From NCBI GenBank assembly GCA_964397855.1, contig CAYNKQ010000005.1, positions 1 to 57,600 on the forward strand: DNA of 57,600 nucleotides. The letters are read 5' to 3'. Source of the stretch: UBA7683 sp964397855. GTDB taxonomy: Bacteria > Patescibacteriota > Saccharimonadia > Saccharimonadales > UBA7683. The notes under the pieces were generated by a model, which was not told the DNA's origin, did not search any database, and worked only from the letters and a program-made list of their open reading frames with translations. Both the position numbers and the translations under genes were made by a program. Shown here one piece after another: positions 1 to 6,912 of the stretch. Positions within the stretch are counted from its first letter, which is position 1, and each line of letters starts with the position of its first letter.

Positions 1-42
1 CAATAGTCTTCTTCTTTTGAGAATTAGCAAGTACGGAATGAC
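1..42 (-). repeat. Dispersed repeat copy 1, cut by the window edge
   Basis: Read on the minus strand this begins with a GTCATTCC-type motif, then acttgctaattctc and an AAGAAGAAG run. The core is shared with 589-657 (minus) and is essentially identical to 15406-15450 (plus). The copy is truncated by the start of the window, so its full length is unknown. Confidence 0.7.
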
Positions 43-93
43 GGATCAGGGAAGAGTTGTTTATAGACTAAATTTATCACAGTATTCTAAATA

Positions 94-495
94 CTAGGCA
101 CAGTTTGCGCAGTAACCGCTAATCTCAAGATCATGTCGAATTGGCCGGAAGCCGTTATTGGCAGAAGTGTGCTCAATGGCGTATTCAATTTCTGGAGTAT
201 GAACGTCAATAATAGTTCCGCATCGTAGACAGCTAAGATGATGGTGGTGTGCTTGAAAACTATCACCAAGTTCAATTCGGTATTTAAAGCCGGTGTACAC
301 TTTTTTTGCAATTCCAAGATCAATAAAGAGGTCAACGGTTCTGTATACCGTGGCTCTGTCAACCGACGGTAGGGCAGTGATAAGTTGATTCAGCGAGGCT
401 GGCTGAGTGGCTAGCAGCGCCCGAAGTATTGCCATTCTTGTTCTTGTTGCACTAAAACCTTGTTGCTTGAGGAGGTTCTTTATTTCTTCTTCCAT
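94..495 (-). CDS. Fur-family metal-responsive transcriptional repressor
   Basis: A 133-residue protein of normal Fur length. Residues 1-80 form the winged helix, with the recognition helix around 47-60 (RATVYRTVDLF). The C-terminal dimerisation and metal domain has a histidine cluster (83-86) and two Cys pairs, C89/C92 and C129/C132, the structural zinc site of many Fur, PerR and Zur proteins. The ATG has an AAGGAAG ribosome site on the minus strand. It is divergent from a ZIP metal transporter across a 283-base gap, so control of that transporter is a reasonable inference. The sequence alone does not say whether it senses iron, zinc or peroxide. Confidence 0.93.
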   Translation of the reverse strand: MEEEIKNLLKQQGFSATRTRMAILRALLATQPASLNQLITALPSVDRATVYRTVDLFIDLGIAKKVYTGFKYRIELGDSFQAHHHHLSCLRCGTIIDVHTPEIEYAIEHTSANNGFRPIRHDLEISGYCANCA

Positions 496-512
496 GTGAT
501 CTTCCTTTTCAT

Positions 513-555
513 CCCTCGATCAAGACGAGGGTGGGCTCTGAACCTGGTTCAGAGC
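513..555. repeat. Two consecutive hairpins in the Fur 5' region
   Basis: ccctcg (513-518) pairs with cgaggg (526-531), and gctctgaacc (535-544) pairs perfectly with ggttcagagc (546-555) around one base. They lie just upstream of the Fur gene, and the first abuts a catccc sequence like the REP-like repeats elsewhere in the window. They are either repeat remnants or structures in the Fur leader transcript. Confidence 0.6.
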
Positions 556-561
556 TTAATA

Positions 562-777
562 CTAATAATCGATTGAACTCTGAGATGTAGCTTCGCTACG
601 TTCATCATATAATTTAACCCCTTTTCTTCTGAGAATTAGCAAGTTCAGGATGGTGCCAAGAATGAATAGTACACTTGACGTTACAAAAAGTATATCAAAT
701 TGCGACACTTTTGCAATAAATAAGAAAAAGCTTACAATCGATGATAGATATTCAAAGTAATCTAAATAAAGGAACAA
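562..777 (-). CDS. Possible small two-helix membrane protein overlapping a repeat
   Basis: A 71-codon ORF with two hydrophobic stretches (about residues 8-23 and 29-50) and a charged C-terminus. The C-terminal third is encoded by the dispersed repeat at 589-657, and the other repeat copies do not keep this frame because of an indel. It sits in the Fur-ZIP gap with its start only two bases from the ZIP start on the other strand. No family is recognised. It could be a real small gene extended by a repeat insertion, or chance. Confidence 0.25.
   Translation of the reverse strand: MFLYLDYFEYLSSIVSFFLFIAKVSQFDILFVTSSVLFILGTILNLLILRRKGVKLYDERSEATSQSSIDY
589..657 (-). repeat. Dispersed repeat copy 2
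   Basis: On the minus strand: a catcctgaacttgctaattctc block, a purine run, then ttatatgatgaacgtagcg. It aligns over about 69 bases with 15406-15474 with a small indel in the purine run, and with the fragment at 1-42. All three copies are intergenic. Confidence 0.75.
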
Positions 778-778
778 T

Positions 779-1612
779 ATGGCAAACTACGGACACATAA
801 TAGTATTTTCCCTTCTAGGGGGCGTTTTTTCATTAGTCGGCGGCATAATACTGCTGAGTAAAAAGAGCTGGGCGGGTTTTCTTGCTCGTTATGCGACTCC
901 TTTTTCTGCGGGGGCGCTACTGGCGGCGGTGTTTCTTGACCTTCTTCACGAAGGAGTTGAACAGGCTGAGCCATATACCGTATTTATGGCAACACTCATT
1001 GGTATGATTACATTCTTTTTTGCGGAACGTTTTTTGCACTGGTTTCATCACCATCATGGAGACGAAAAAGGTCATAGCGATGCAACGGTGGGTTTAATAG
1101 TTGTGGGTGACGCCCTCCATAACGCACTCGATGGGATTGCCATAGCTGCAAGTTTTCTGATTAGTGTACCAACAGGAATTATCACAACTATTGCTGTTGC
1201 TGCACACGAAATACCACAAGAAATTGGTGATTTTGGCTTGCTACTTGGTAAGGGCATGCGTCGACGAAATGTTCTATTAGTCAACTTTTTTAGTGCACTA
1301 GCAACGTTGCTATTTGCGGTGATTACATTCTGGCTTGGTAGTGACGCAAAACTACCGATTGGCGTGCTACTTGGTCTGAGTGCTGGGTTTTTGCTCTACA
1401 TTGCTGCGAGTGATATTATCCCGACTATTCACGACGAAGTACCAAAAGATAAACTCTTTGATGTCAGGCCGCTACTGTTAGTAGTGGGTGCAGTGATAGT
1501 GGGCCTTTCGATAAACATAGCGCATAAGTATATTGACGCTGATCATGGTCATAAAACCGAATCTTCACTACAGCACTCATCTGAAGACAATCACGATCAT
1601 GGTAACGAATAA
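779..1612 (+). CDS. ZIP-family divalent metal transporter
   Basis: A 277-residue polytopic membrane protein that should import zinc, iron or manganese. It carries the ZIP metal-site motifs in the two central helices: H114-N115-x2-D118 (HNALD) and H143-E144-x3-E148 (HEIPQE). A histidine loop (HHHHGDEKGH, about 90-99) precedes them and a His/Asp-rich tail closes the protein, both typical of ZIPs. The ATG follows an AAGGA ribosome site. It is divergent from the Fur-family gene, which suggests metal-dependent control. It meets the convergent glycosidase gene end-to-end with two bases between stops. Confidence 0.93.
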   Translation: MANYGHIIVFSLLGGVFSLVGGIILLSKKSWAGFLARYATPFSAGALLAAVFLDLLHEGVEQAEPYTVFMATLIGMITFFFAERFLHWFHHHHGDEKGHSDATVGLIVVGDALHNALDGIAIAASFLISVPTGIITTIAVAAHEIPQEIGDFGLLLGKGMRRRNVLLVNFFSALATLLFAVITFWLGSDAKLPIGVLLGLSAGFLLYIAASDIIPTIHDEVPKDKLFDVRPLLLVVGAVIVGLSINIAHKYIDADHGHKTESSLQHSSEDNHDHGNE

Positions 1613-1614
1613 GT

Positions 1615-2928
1615 TTAATCCTGCTTGAGCATATCTAGCGCAAGCGCGGCGGTCCAGCTAAATGGGTGTGCCCCGGCTGGACTACCGTCTATTGGGCTAA
1701 AGTATTCGTATGCCCCATGTGCCGTAACAAGTTCGAGAGTCTTTTGCTTGATATAATCAGCCTCAACGTGGTAGCCGTAGCGCTTAAGACCGTCTATGAT
1801 CAGCCAATTCGTATTAACCCAGGTTGGTCCCTGCCAATAACGGTGCTGCTGGAAATACCTGGAGTTTCTAGGTACTGAGGGGAGTGGATAATGAGTTGAC
1901 CAAGCTTTCGTCTTCATTAGCTCTACTAGTTGTGCAGCTCGTTTTTTTGAGACTGTGCCAGCGTAGAGTGGCAGGAATGTCATGATGCTCGGTTCAGTTA
2001 TGAGTTCAAAGGTGTTGAAGTTGCGTGAAAAGTATTGTTGGTGATGTTCGTTCCAGAGAAGTTCTAGTGCGTGAGGGGCTTTTCTCATGCGTTCAAATAG
2101 CCACCGAGGTACTTCTTCGTTAATTTCTTGAGATATCTGTAGTAGTAGCGTGTTTGCGCGAATCAGAATTGAGTTGAAAGAAAGATCTTCAATCGAAAGA
2201 GTCGAGTGACGCAGGACTAGTCGGGTTTGGTAATTCTTGCGTCGTAATCGCCGAACAATTGCATATAGGCCCAGTGCATCGATGACATCAATTCTTTCAT
2301 AGGCTGGAAGATATTTTGTGTCTGTGCGGATAGCATTAAATAAGCTGTGTAATTTGAGGTTCTTTACTGCACGAATCCATAGCGGCATTTGATTGAGGTG
2401 CATTTCACTCATCCAGCCAGGGTTGTTGTCTAGGCCGCTTTCCCACGGATGGACCAGCACGACCAGGCCTTCTCCGTGTGGATCACGTTCACGATACAGC
2501 CATTCATGATAAGCCAGGAGTTCTTTATAAATACTTTTATACCACTGCTTGCGTTCTGTCTTATTGAGCTTTTCGCCGACTTTTACAACTGCTTCAGCAA
2601 CCATTGGTGGTTGGGTGATACCGCTTGTTTTAATGTGTTTGGGGGCGTCTTTGGAATTGTTTGATTTCCAAATATCGTCAGAGTATCGTTTATCGGTCCC
2701 GTAGATAATATTGGGGAGCATACCATTCTTCCATTGACCACGAAATAAGTTCTTGATTTCTCTTTGAGCTTGCTTAACACTGAAGTGCCTTTGGCCAATT
2801 GCCGTAAAACAACTGTCCCATAACCACTGGTGGGGGTATAGGTTCTGCGTTGGTTTGGTCCAGCCGCCAACGTTATTTTGTTTTAATACCGCAACGCAGT
2901 ATTCTTCTAAATTCTTATGCTTATCCAT
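1615..2928 (-). CDS. GH63-like glycoside hydrolase (glucosyl/mannosylglycerate hydrolase type)
   Basis: A 437-residue protein with no signal peptide, so probably cytoplasmic. Hallmarks of the (alpha/alpha)6 barrel enzymes of clan GH-G are visible: WLWDS at 35-39, QWKNGMLPNIIY about 65-76, HPWESGLDNNP at 160-170 and WQGPTWVNTNWLI near the C-terminus. The length and the WESGLDN motif fit GH63 mannosylglycerate or glucosylglycerate hydrolases better than trehalases; the substrate is inferred. A TATACT box lies 8 bases before the ATG, a leaderless arrangement. The kinase and YajQ genes lie upstream on the same strand, but this promoter suggests separate expression. Confidence 0.78.
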   Translation of the reverse strand: MDKHKNLEEYCVAVLKQNNVGGWTKPTQNLYPHQWLWDSCFTAIGQRHFSVKQAQREIKNLFRGQWKNGMLPNIIYGTDKRYSDDIWKSNNSKDAPKHIKTSGITQPPMVAEAVVKVGEKLNKTERKQWYKSIYKELLAYHEWLYRERDPHGEGLVVLVHPWESGLDNNPGWMSEMHLNQMPLWIRAVKNLKLHSLFNAIRTDTKYLPAYERIDVIDALGLYAIVRRLRRKNYQTRLVLRHSTLSIEDLSFNSILIRANTLLLQISQEINEEVPRWLFERMRKAPHALELLWNEHHQQYFSRNFNTFELITEPSIMTFLPLYAGTVSKKRAAQLVELMKTKAWSTHYPLPSVPRNSRYFQQHRYWQGPTWVNTNWLIIDGLKRYGYHVEADYIKQKTLELVTAHGAYEYFSPIDGSPAGAHPFSWTAALALDMLKQD

Positions 2929-2979
2929 TACTAGTTAGTATATGTCATGAGTCGACAATCATAAAGCAGTTCTACTTAC

Positions 2980-3531
2980 CTAATTAATCTGTTGGTAAAC
3001 CCAGGCAACAATTGTATCTAGTGAGGGGGAGTAGCCGTTGTTGCAATCTACTTCAAGTAGTTTGTAGCCGTGATCTAAGGGCTTTGAGGTTCTGGGCAAC
3101 ACCGCTTCATAGTCTGGGGTAAATTTTGCCAACCAATCTGGGGTTGTTTTTCTAATTTCAATGTCTCTGGCTTTTGCACGCTGCACAGACTGTTCTGCGT
3201 TGCAGTGTACGTTTAGTACGTGTGCATGGTTTTTAAAATCTGCAATGTCTTGTTCGGTGAGCCCCGCAAAATGAGTACCATCAGCTATACAGCTAACATT
3301 TAACTCAAGTAATGTTTGAATAAGTTTGAAATATGTTGGAATGACAGTTTGTTCTCGTTCAGTTGGAGCGGATCTAAGCATGAATTCAATACCGTATTTT
3401 AGCTTGTCGCGCTCAACATGAAAGAGACCCAGCTTCTGCGAGAGTTGAATGGCCAAGGTTGTTTTACCTGTACCCGGTGATCCACTCATGAGCACCAAGA
3501 GCGGTTTTTTTGGCTGTGTACTTGAGTTCAT
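2980..3531 (-). CDS. P-loop (AAA/zeta-toxin-like) small-molecule kinase
   Basis: A 183-residue protein with Walker A GSPGTGKTT at residues 17-25, a DxxKYG motif after strand 2 (VERDKLKYG) as in the gluconate kinase, zeta toxin and chloramphenicol phosphotransferase group, and a basic stretch (RAKARDIEIRK) that could be a lid. These proteins phosphorylate small molecules or nucleotides; the substrate cannot be read from sequence. It starts 25 bases downstream of yajQ on the same strand and probably shares its transcript. No antitoxin-like partner is visible, so a toxin role is not supported. Confidence 0.72.
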   Translation of the reverse strand: MNSSTQPKKPLLVLMSGSPGTGKTTLAIQLSQKLGLFHVERDKLKYGIEFMLRSAPTEREQTVIPTYFKLIQTLLELNVSCIADGTHFAGLTEQDIADFKNHAHVLNVHCNAEQSVQRAKARDIEIRKTTPDWLAKFTPDYEAVLPRTSKPLDHGYKLLEVDCNNGYSPSLDTIVAWVYQQIN

Positions 3532-3555
3532 AAATTAATCTAGGGCGCAAGATCT

Positions 3556-4056
3556 TTAGCGGTAGTTGGTGAAATCTAGTGGGAAATCAAATTCAGTACT
3601 GCGAAGAAGCTGCATGACTGCCTGTAGTTCGTCGCGTTTGGCACTTGAAACTCTAATTTCTTCACCTTGAATCTGAGGTTTTACTTTAGGGTAAGCTTCG
3701 CGAATAACCTTGGTGACTTTTTTGGCTTTTTCCTGGTCAAGCCCTTTGATAAAGAGGAGTTCCCATTTAAGCTGCATACTGCCTGAAACCGGCTCTTTGC
3801 TTGTGTCGAGAATTTTCTGATTCACTTCCGAAATTGCCAGTTTCTTCCGGAGAATATCAAGAATACCATCAAGTTGAAACTGATTATCACCAATAATCGT
3901 GACACCAGTTTTATCGCCGTCTGTAAATTCTAAACTCGCCTTAGTGCCTTTGAAGTCGTAACGACTATTCATTTCGCGCTGCGAAGATTCAACAGCGTTA
4001 GTAACTTTTGCTATGTCGTAATCTGAAACTATGTCGAATGATGAATCTTTTGCCAT
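3556..4056 (-). CDS. yajQ: YajQ/DUF520 family nucleotide-binding protein
   Basis: A 166-residue protein of the full YajQ length. The N-terminal SFDIVSDYDIAKVTNAV and the NSRYDFKG motif are diagnostic, and the C-terminus ends in the conserved FPLDFTNYR. YajQ folds as two ferredoxin-like domains; homologues bind RNA or cyclic di-GMP and one affects phage gene expression, so its role here is open. A TATAAT box (minus strand, 4064-4069) lies exactly 7 bases before the ATG and there is no Shine-Dalgarno sequence, so the mRNA is probably leaderless. The P-loop kinase follows in the same direction. Confidence 0.95.
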   Translation of the reverse strand: MAKDSSFDIVSDYDIAKVTNAVESSQREMNSRYDFKGTKASLEFTDGDKTGVTIIGDNQFQLDGILDILRKKLAISEVNQKILDTSKEPVSGSMQLKWELLFIKGLDQEKAKKVTKVIREAYPKVKPQIQGEEIRVSSAKRDELQAVMQLLRSTEFDFPLDFTNYR

Positions 4057-4201
4057 AGAGTTAATTATATCATCAGTATTGCTAGTTTTATGATCTCCAC
4101 CTCAGATTCTGTCGTTTCCAAGAGCAATCAATAAGGTCTCACGATGTTTGGGATCTATGTACTGCGCCCCTCTAGCCCTGTAATCCTTGTATTGTAGTTA
4201 T

Positions 4202-4529
4202 GTCATTCCTGCGTAGGCAGGAATCTTTAAAAAGTTAACCTTGATTTAATACTGGTTTGTCATAATCTATGTCATGAAAACATATTATGTCTACATTTTG
4301 GCGAGTAAACAAAATGGTGTGCTCTATATTGGTGTCACAAATGACCTTAGTCGAAGACTATTCGAGCATATGAATAATCTTCACGCGGGATTTAGTAGTA
4401 AGTACCATACGTACCGATTGGTGCATTATGAAGAAGCAAACGATGTAGAGTCTGCCATTCATAGAGAGAAATGTTTAAAACGGTGGAAGGAGTGTTGACC
4501 ATAGAGGTTCCTGCCTGCGCAGGAATGAC
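4202..4529 (+). mobile_element. GIY-YIG ORF bracketed by inverted REP-like hairpins (element 1)
   Basis: The left hairpin (4202-4225) starts gtcattcctgcg and has an 8-base stem. The right one (4507-4529) is its inverted near-copy, with one mismatch over about 22 bases. Between them lie a CATAAT box and a short GIY-YIG ORF starting 7 bases after that box. The same layout recurs at 49816-50177, which argues for a unit that moves or spreads as a whole. Here the ORF is shortened at its C-terminus, so this copy may be decaying. No flanking direct duplication is obvious. Confidence 0.65.
4274..4498 (+). CDS. GIY-YIG nuclease domain protein, C-terminally shortened
   Basis: A 74-residue single-domain GIY-YIG protein: VYI at 6-8, YIG at 18-20, the Arg pair R27/R28, H32 and acidic residues in the following helix (candidate metal ligand among E53, E54, E59). 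The family normally continues after the KRWK motif for 20-30 residues (the second copy at 49861 does); here the frame stops at once and the right-hand repeat begins a few bases later. It may be inactive or a minimal domain. A CATAAT box 7 bases before the ATG suggests leaderless expression. Cellular function is unknown. Confidence 0.75.
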   Translation: MKTYYVYILASKQNGVLYIGVTNDLSRRLFEHMNNLHAGFSSKYHTYRLVHYEEANDVESAIHREKCLKRWKEC

Positions 4530-4622
4530 ACCAAAGGGGTCTATATTTAAACAGAACTTGCAGAAAGTTTAAGCGTTTACTAAAATTAAAAAGATAACAA
4601 AACTATAAAAACTGGAGGATCC

Positions 4623-5177
4623 ATGAAGCTATTAGTTGTTACTGCAAGCGTACGAAAAGGCCGAGCTGGTGCTAAGGTTGCTGATTGGTTTGCTGATCGG
4701 GTTAAGGAAGACGGTCGTTTCGAGGTATTACGAGTTGATTTAAAAGAACTTGGCCTGAGTTACGAAATGCCAGAAGCACTACCTTCTTCTATCTCTGACG
4801 GTCAATACGAAGAAGAGGCTGATCGAAAATGGGCAGATCATGTTAACGAAGCTGATGCAGTGGTATTTGTGAGCCCAGAATATAATCATGGCATGCCAGC
4901 ATCACTTAAGAATGCACTAGATCACTTGTATCAAGAATGGGTGAACAAGCCCACTGGATTCGTGGGTTATGGAGCTGCAGGCGCGCCTTACTCCCAAGCG
5001 GCACTAGGGCTTGTTGCTGGCTGGCTTAAACTTGATGTTGTGAGTGCTCGTGTTGGTATTTCAGAAATATGGGCCGCATTTGATGAAAAAGGTGAACTGA
5101 ACTTTGCCGATCACTATGCCCGGCAAGCAACCACAGTTCTAGATGCTCTTGCTAAAAAGGTCGCAGCTAAAAGCTAG
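4623..5177 (+). CDS. NADPH-dependent FMN reductase family flavoprotein
   Basis: A 184-residue flavodoxin-like protein. The N-terminal LLVVTASVRKGRAGAKVADW is the FMN phosphate-binding loop region of this family, and SPEYNHGMPASLKNALDHL near residues 84-102 is the conserved flavin-contact motif of NAD(P)H:quinone/azo reductases. It should reduce quinones or other small oxidants in the cytoplasm with FMN. A clear GGAGG ribosome site precedes the ATG. A small zinc-knuckle-like gene starts three bases after its stop and is probably co-transcribed. Confidence 0.9.
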   Translation: MKLLVVTASVRKGRAGAKVADWFADRVKEDGRFEVLRVDLKELGLSYEMPEALPSSISDGQYEEEADRKWADHVNEADAVVFVSPEYNHGMPASLKNALDHLYQEWVNKPTGFVGYGAAGAPYSQAALGLVAGWLKLDVVSARVGISEIWAAFDEKGELNFADHYARQATTVLDALAKKVAAKS

Positions 5178-5180
5178 TGC

Positions 5181-5336
5181 ATGGAAGATACACCACTAAT
5201 TTGTCACGAAAAGCTCGTGTTCGACACTAAGGAGGCGGCCGAAGGCGCGGCGGTGTATGCGAGGCATCTTCACGGCACAGAACTTAAGGTTTACAGGTGT
5301 CGACACTGTGGGCTCTGGCACCTGGCGAGTAAATAG
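5181..5336 (+). CDS. Small Cys/His (zinc-knuckle-like) protein, 51 residues
   Basis: This ATG frame encodes 51 residues ending in YRCRHCGLWHLASK. The C40-x2-C43-x3-H47 pattern, with C8/H9 near the start, looks like a small zinc-binding fold. A YRCxHCxxWHL ending is common in small uncharacterised bacterial proteins, from memory. The frame starts three bases after the reductase stop and ends two bases before the pheS-leader -10 box, filling the space between neighbouring signals. Function unknown. The opposite-strand ORF over this stretch shows no family features and is rejected. Confidence 0.72.
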   Translation: MEDTPLICHEKLVFDTKEAAEGAAVYARHLHGTELKVYRCRHCGLWHLASK

Positions 5337-5338
5337 GG

Positions 5339-5344
5339 TATAAT
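5339..5344 (+). promoter_or_regulatory. -10 box of the pheS leader transcript
   Basis: A perfect TATAAT lies 8 bases before the ATG of the Phe-rich leader peptide, so transcription should start within a few bases of that ATG. No good -35 match is seen at the usual distance. Confidence 0.65.
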
Positions 5345-5352
5345 ATCTGTTA

Positions 5353-5397
5353 ATGGCACAAAATATTTTCACTTTCAACTTTTTTATGACCCGCTAA
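5353..5397 (+). CDS. Phe-rich leader peptide of the pheST attenuator
   Basis: ATG to TAA encodes the 14-residue MAQNIFTFNFFMTR, with four Phe codons including a tandem TTT-TTT at 5380-5385. It lies between the promoter and a terminator ahead of pheS. The E. coli pheST leader peptide is also 14 residues and Phe-rich (from memory), so function and layout match although the sequence differs. Ribosome stalling at the Phe codons when charged tRNA-Phe is scarce would leave 5398-5403 free and favour the antiterminator; normal termination at 5395-5397 would cover it. The -10 box is only 8 bases upstream, so the peptide is probably read from a leaderless mRNA. Confidence 0.82.
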   Translation: MAQNIFTFNFFMTR

Positions 5398-5448
5398 GCG
5401 AGGCGTACTTTTTGTGCAATCTACCTCGCAGTCAAGCGAGGTTTTTTT
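5398..5448 (+). terminator. pheS attenuator: antiterminator and Rho-independent terminator
   Basis: Three short segments compete. gcgagg at 5398-5403 can pair with cctcgc at 5424-5429 (antiterminator). The same cctcgc can instead pair with gcgagg at 5436-5441 (terminator), directly followed by seven T at 5442-5448. The first segment begins right after the leader peptide stop codon, where a terminating ribosome would mask it. This is the layout expected for translation-coupled attenuation of pheS and the genes behind it. Confidence 0.82.
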
Positions 5449-5476
5449 ATTAAAGTAAGGTAGAATTGAGGTAACT

Positions 5477-6499
5477 ATGGAACAAATTGAACACGCAAAA
5501 GAAGTACTACTGAAGAAATTAGAAACACTTGAAGATAAGAAGCAGATACTCAGAGCTCCGGAGCTTCGGGAACTATACGGTGCAATTAAGCAGCAGCCAG
5601 ACGATCAACGCGCTCCATTTGGTCAAGCGGTAAACCAGCTGAAGATAGAACTTGAAGAGCTGATTTCTTCGACTGTCAATTCTCAAGTATCAAATACCAC
5701 TCCTATCGACGTTACCGCTCCGTTCGATATAAACGCCGAACTACCAAGTTTACTCCCAACCGAAAACGGTACCGTTCACCCTATTTCTCAAGAAATTCAA
5801 AAAATCAGCGAGATCTTTTATCGAATGGGTTTTGAAGTTTCACCTTCTCGGGAGATTGACGACGAATACCATATGTTCACCAGCCTTAACTTCCCAGAGG
5901 GCCACCCAGCACGAGACGATTACGATACCTTTATGACTGAAGAAGGTTTTGTGGCTCCTGCCCATACTTCAACCATGCAGCAACGTATCATCAAGGCTCG
6001 TAAAGATAAACTAGAAAAAGGTGAAGCCATTGCGGTGCTAGCGGTTGACAGGGTCTTTCGTAATGAGGATCTTGATGCTCGTCACGAACACACATTCCAT
6101 CAGGCTGAAGGTGTGTATGTGGGCAAAAATATAACTGTAGGAAATCTTGTCGGAACACTCAAGAAGTTTCTTTCTACCTATTTTGAAAAAGAAGTCGACG
6201 TAAAAATCACTCCGTTTTACTTTCCATTTACCGAGCCAAGCTTTGAATTTTCACTTTCATGTCCATTTTGTAAAGATGGTGAAGATTGCCGAGTGTGTAG
6301 TAGCGAACGTTGGATCGAACTACTCGGCTGTGGCATGATTCACCCAAATGTACTCAAAATGGCAGGCGTTGACCCTGCTATCTACACCGGCTTTGCATGG
6401 GGTTGCGGTGTTGAGCGACTCATTATGATGAAGCACAACATTGAAGACATTCGCCACTTTAATTCCGGTAAACTAGCATTTTTGAGGCAGTTCAAATGA
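5477..6499 (+). CDS. pheS: Phenylalanine-tRNA ligase alpha subunit
   Basis: A 340-residue class II aminoacyl-tRNA synthetase catalytic subunit that charges tRNA-Phe as an (alpha-beta)2 enzyme with PheT. It has an N-terminal coiled coil (about 1-75), motif 2 (FRNEDLDARHEHTFHQAEG, about 194-212) and motif 3 (GFAWGCGVERL). A Cys cluster (SCPFCKDGEDCRVCSS) looks like a small zinc site, a variation found in some bacterial PheS. The ATG follows GAGGT. It is the first structural gene behind the Phe attenuator and overlaps the next gene by four bases. Unusually, pheT is separated from it by four other genes. Confidence 0.97.
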   Translation: MEQIEHAKEVLLKKLETLEDKKQILRAPELRELYGAIKQQPDDQRAPFGQAVNQLKIELEELISSTVNSQVSNTTPIDVTAPFDINAELPSLLPTENGTVHPISQEIQKISEIFYRMGFEVSPSREIDDEYHMFTSLNFPEGHPARDDYDTFMTEEGFVAPAHTSTMQQRIIKARKDKLEKGEAIAVLAVDRVFRNEDLDARHEHTFHQAEGVYVGKNITVGNLVGTLKKFLSTYFEKEVDVKITPFYFPFTEPSFEFSLSCPFCKDGEDCRVCSSERWIELLGCGMIHPNVLKMAGVDPAIYTGFAWGCGVERLIMMKHNIEDIRHFNSGKLAFLRQFK

Positions 6500-6912
6500 A
6501 CCTAAAAGATGTACAAACATTCTTAGACGAGTTTCAAACATGCGTTGTTTCAACTATTCACCTCGATCAACCTCAGGCTGCGGTTGTCGGTTTCTCGGTA
6601 GACGATGAATGTAAGATTTTAATTGCAACAAATCAAAATACGCGAAAAGCCAGCAATTTGGTTGAAAACAATAAGGTTGCATTGGTGGTTGGCTTTGATG
6701 GCCCAAGGACAGTTCAGCTAGAGGGTGTCGCCCGCAAGATTGAAGCAGAAGAATACACAGAACGAATAGGTTTACATTTCAGAAAAGTCCCGGGTGCGCA
6801 GAAGCATGTTGAAGAGGCGGGCCAAAATTACTACCTTATTACTCCGACATGGTTACGTTTCACAGACTATACCAATGAATCACCGATCTTCGAAACAGAG
6901 GATATTACATGA
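6496..6912 (+). CDS. Pyridoxamine-phosphate-oxidase-like split-barrel flavoprotein
   Basis: A 138-residue protein of the PNPOx-like FMN-binding split beta-barrel superfamily. Visible features are an N-terminal helix, the strands CVVSTIHLDQPQAAVVGFSV, the ATNQNTRKASNLVENNKVALVVGF segment (the common flavin-contact stretch) and VQLEGVARKI. Members include oxidases, deazaflavin or heme-binding proteins and general-stress proteins, so the substrate is not assigned. The ATG lies in an ATGA overlap with pheS and the stop in another with the next gene, so it is translationally coupled. Confidence 0.8.
   Translation: MNLKDVQTFLDEFQTCVVSTIHLDQPQAAVVGFSVDDECKILIATNQNTRKASNLVENNKVALVVGFDGPRTVQLEGVARKIEAEEYTERIGLHFRKVPGAQKHVEEAGQNYYLITPTWLRFTDYTNESPIFETEDIT

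Noticed and set aside
2980..4056. The P-loop kinase with yajQ as a zeta-type toxin-antitoxin pair
   Set aside because: YajQ is not an antitoxin and no small antitoxin-like ORF is present; the kinase resembles general small-molecule kinases.
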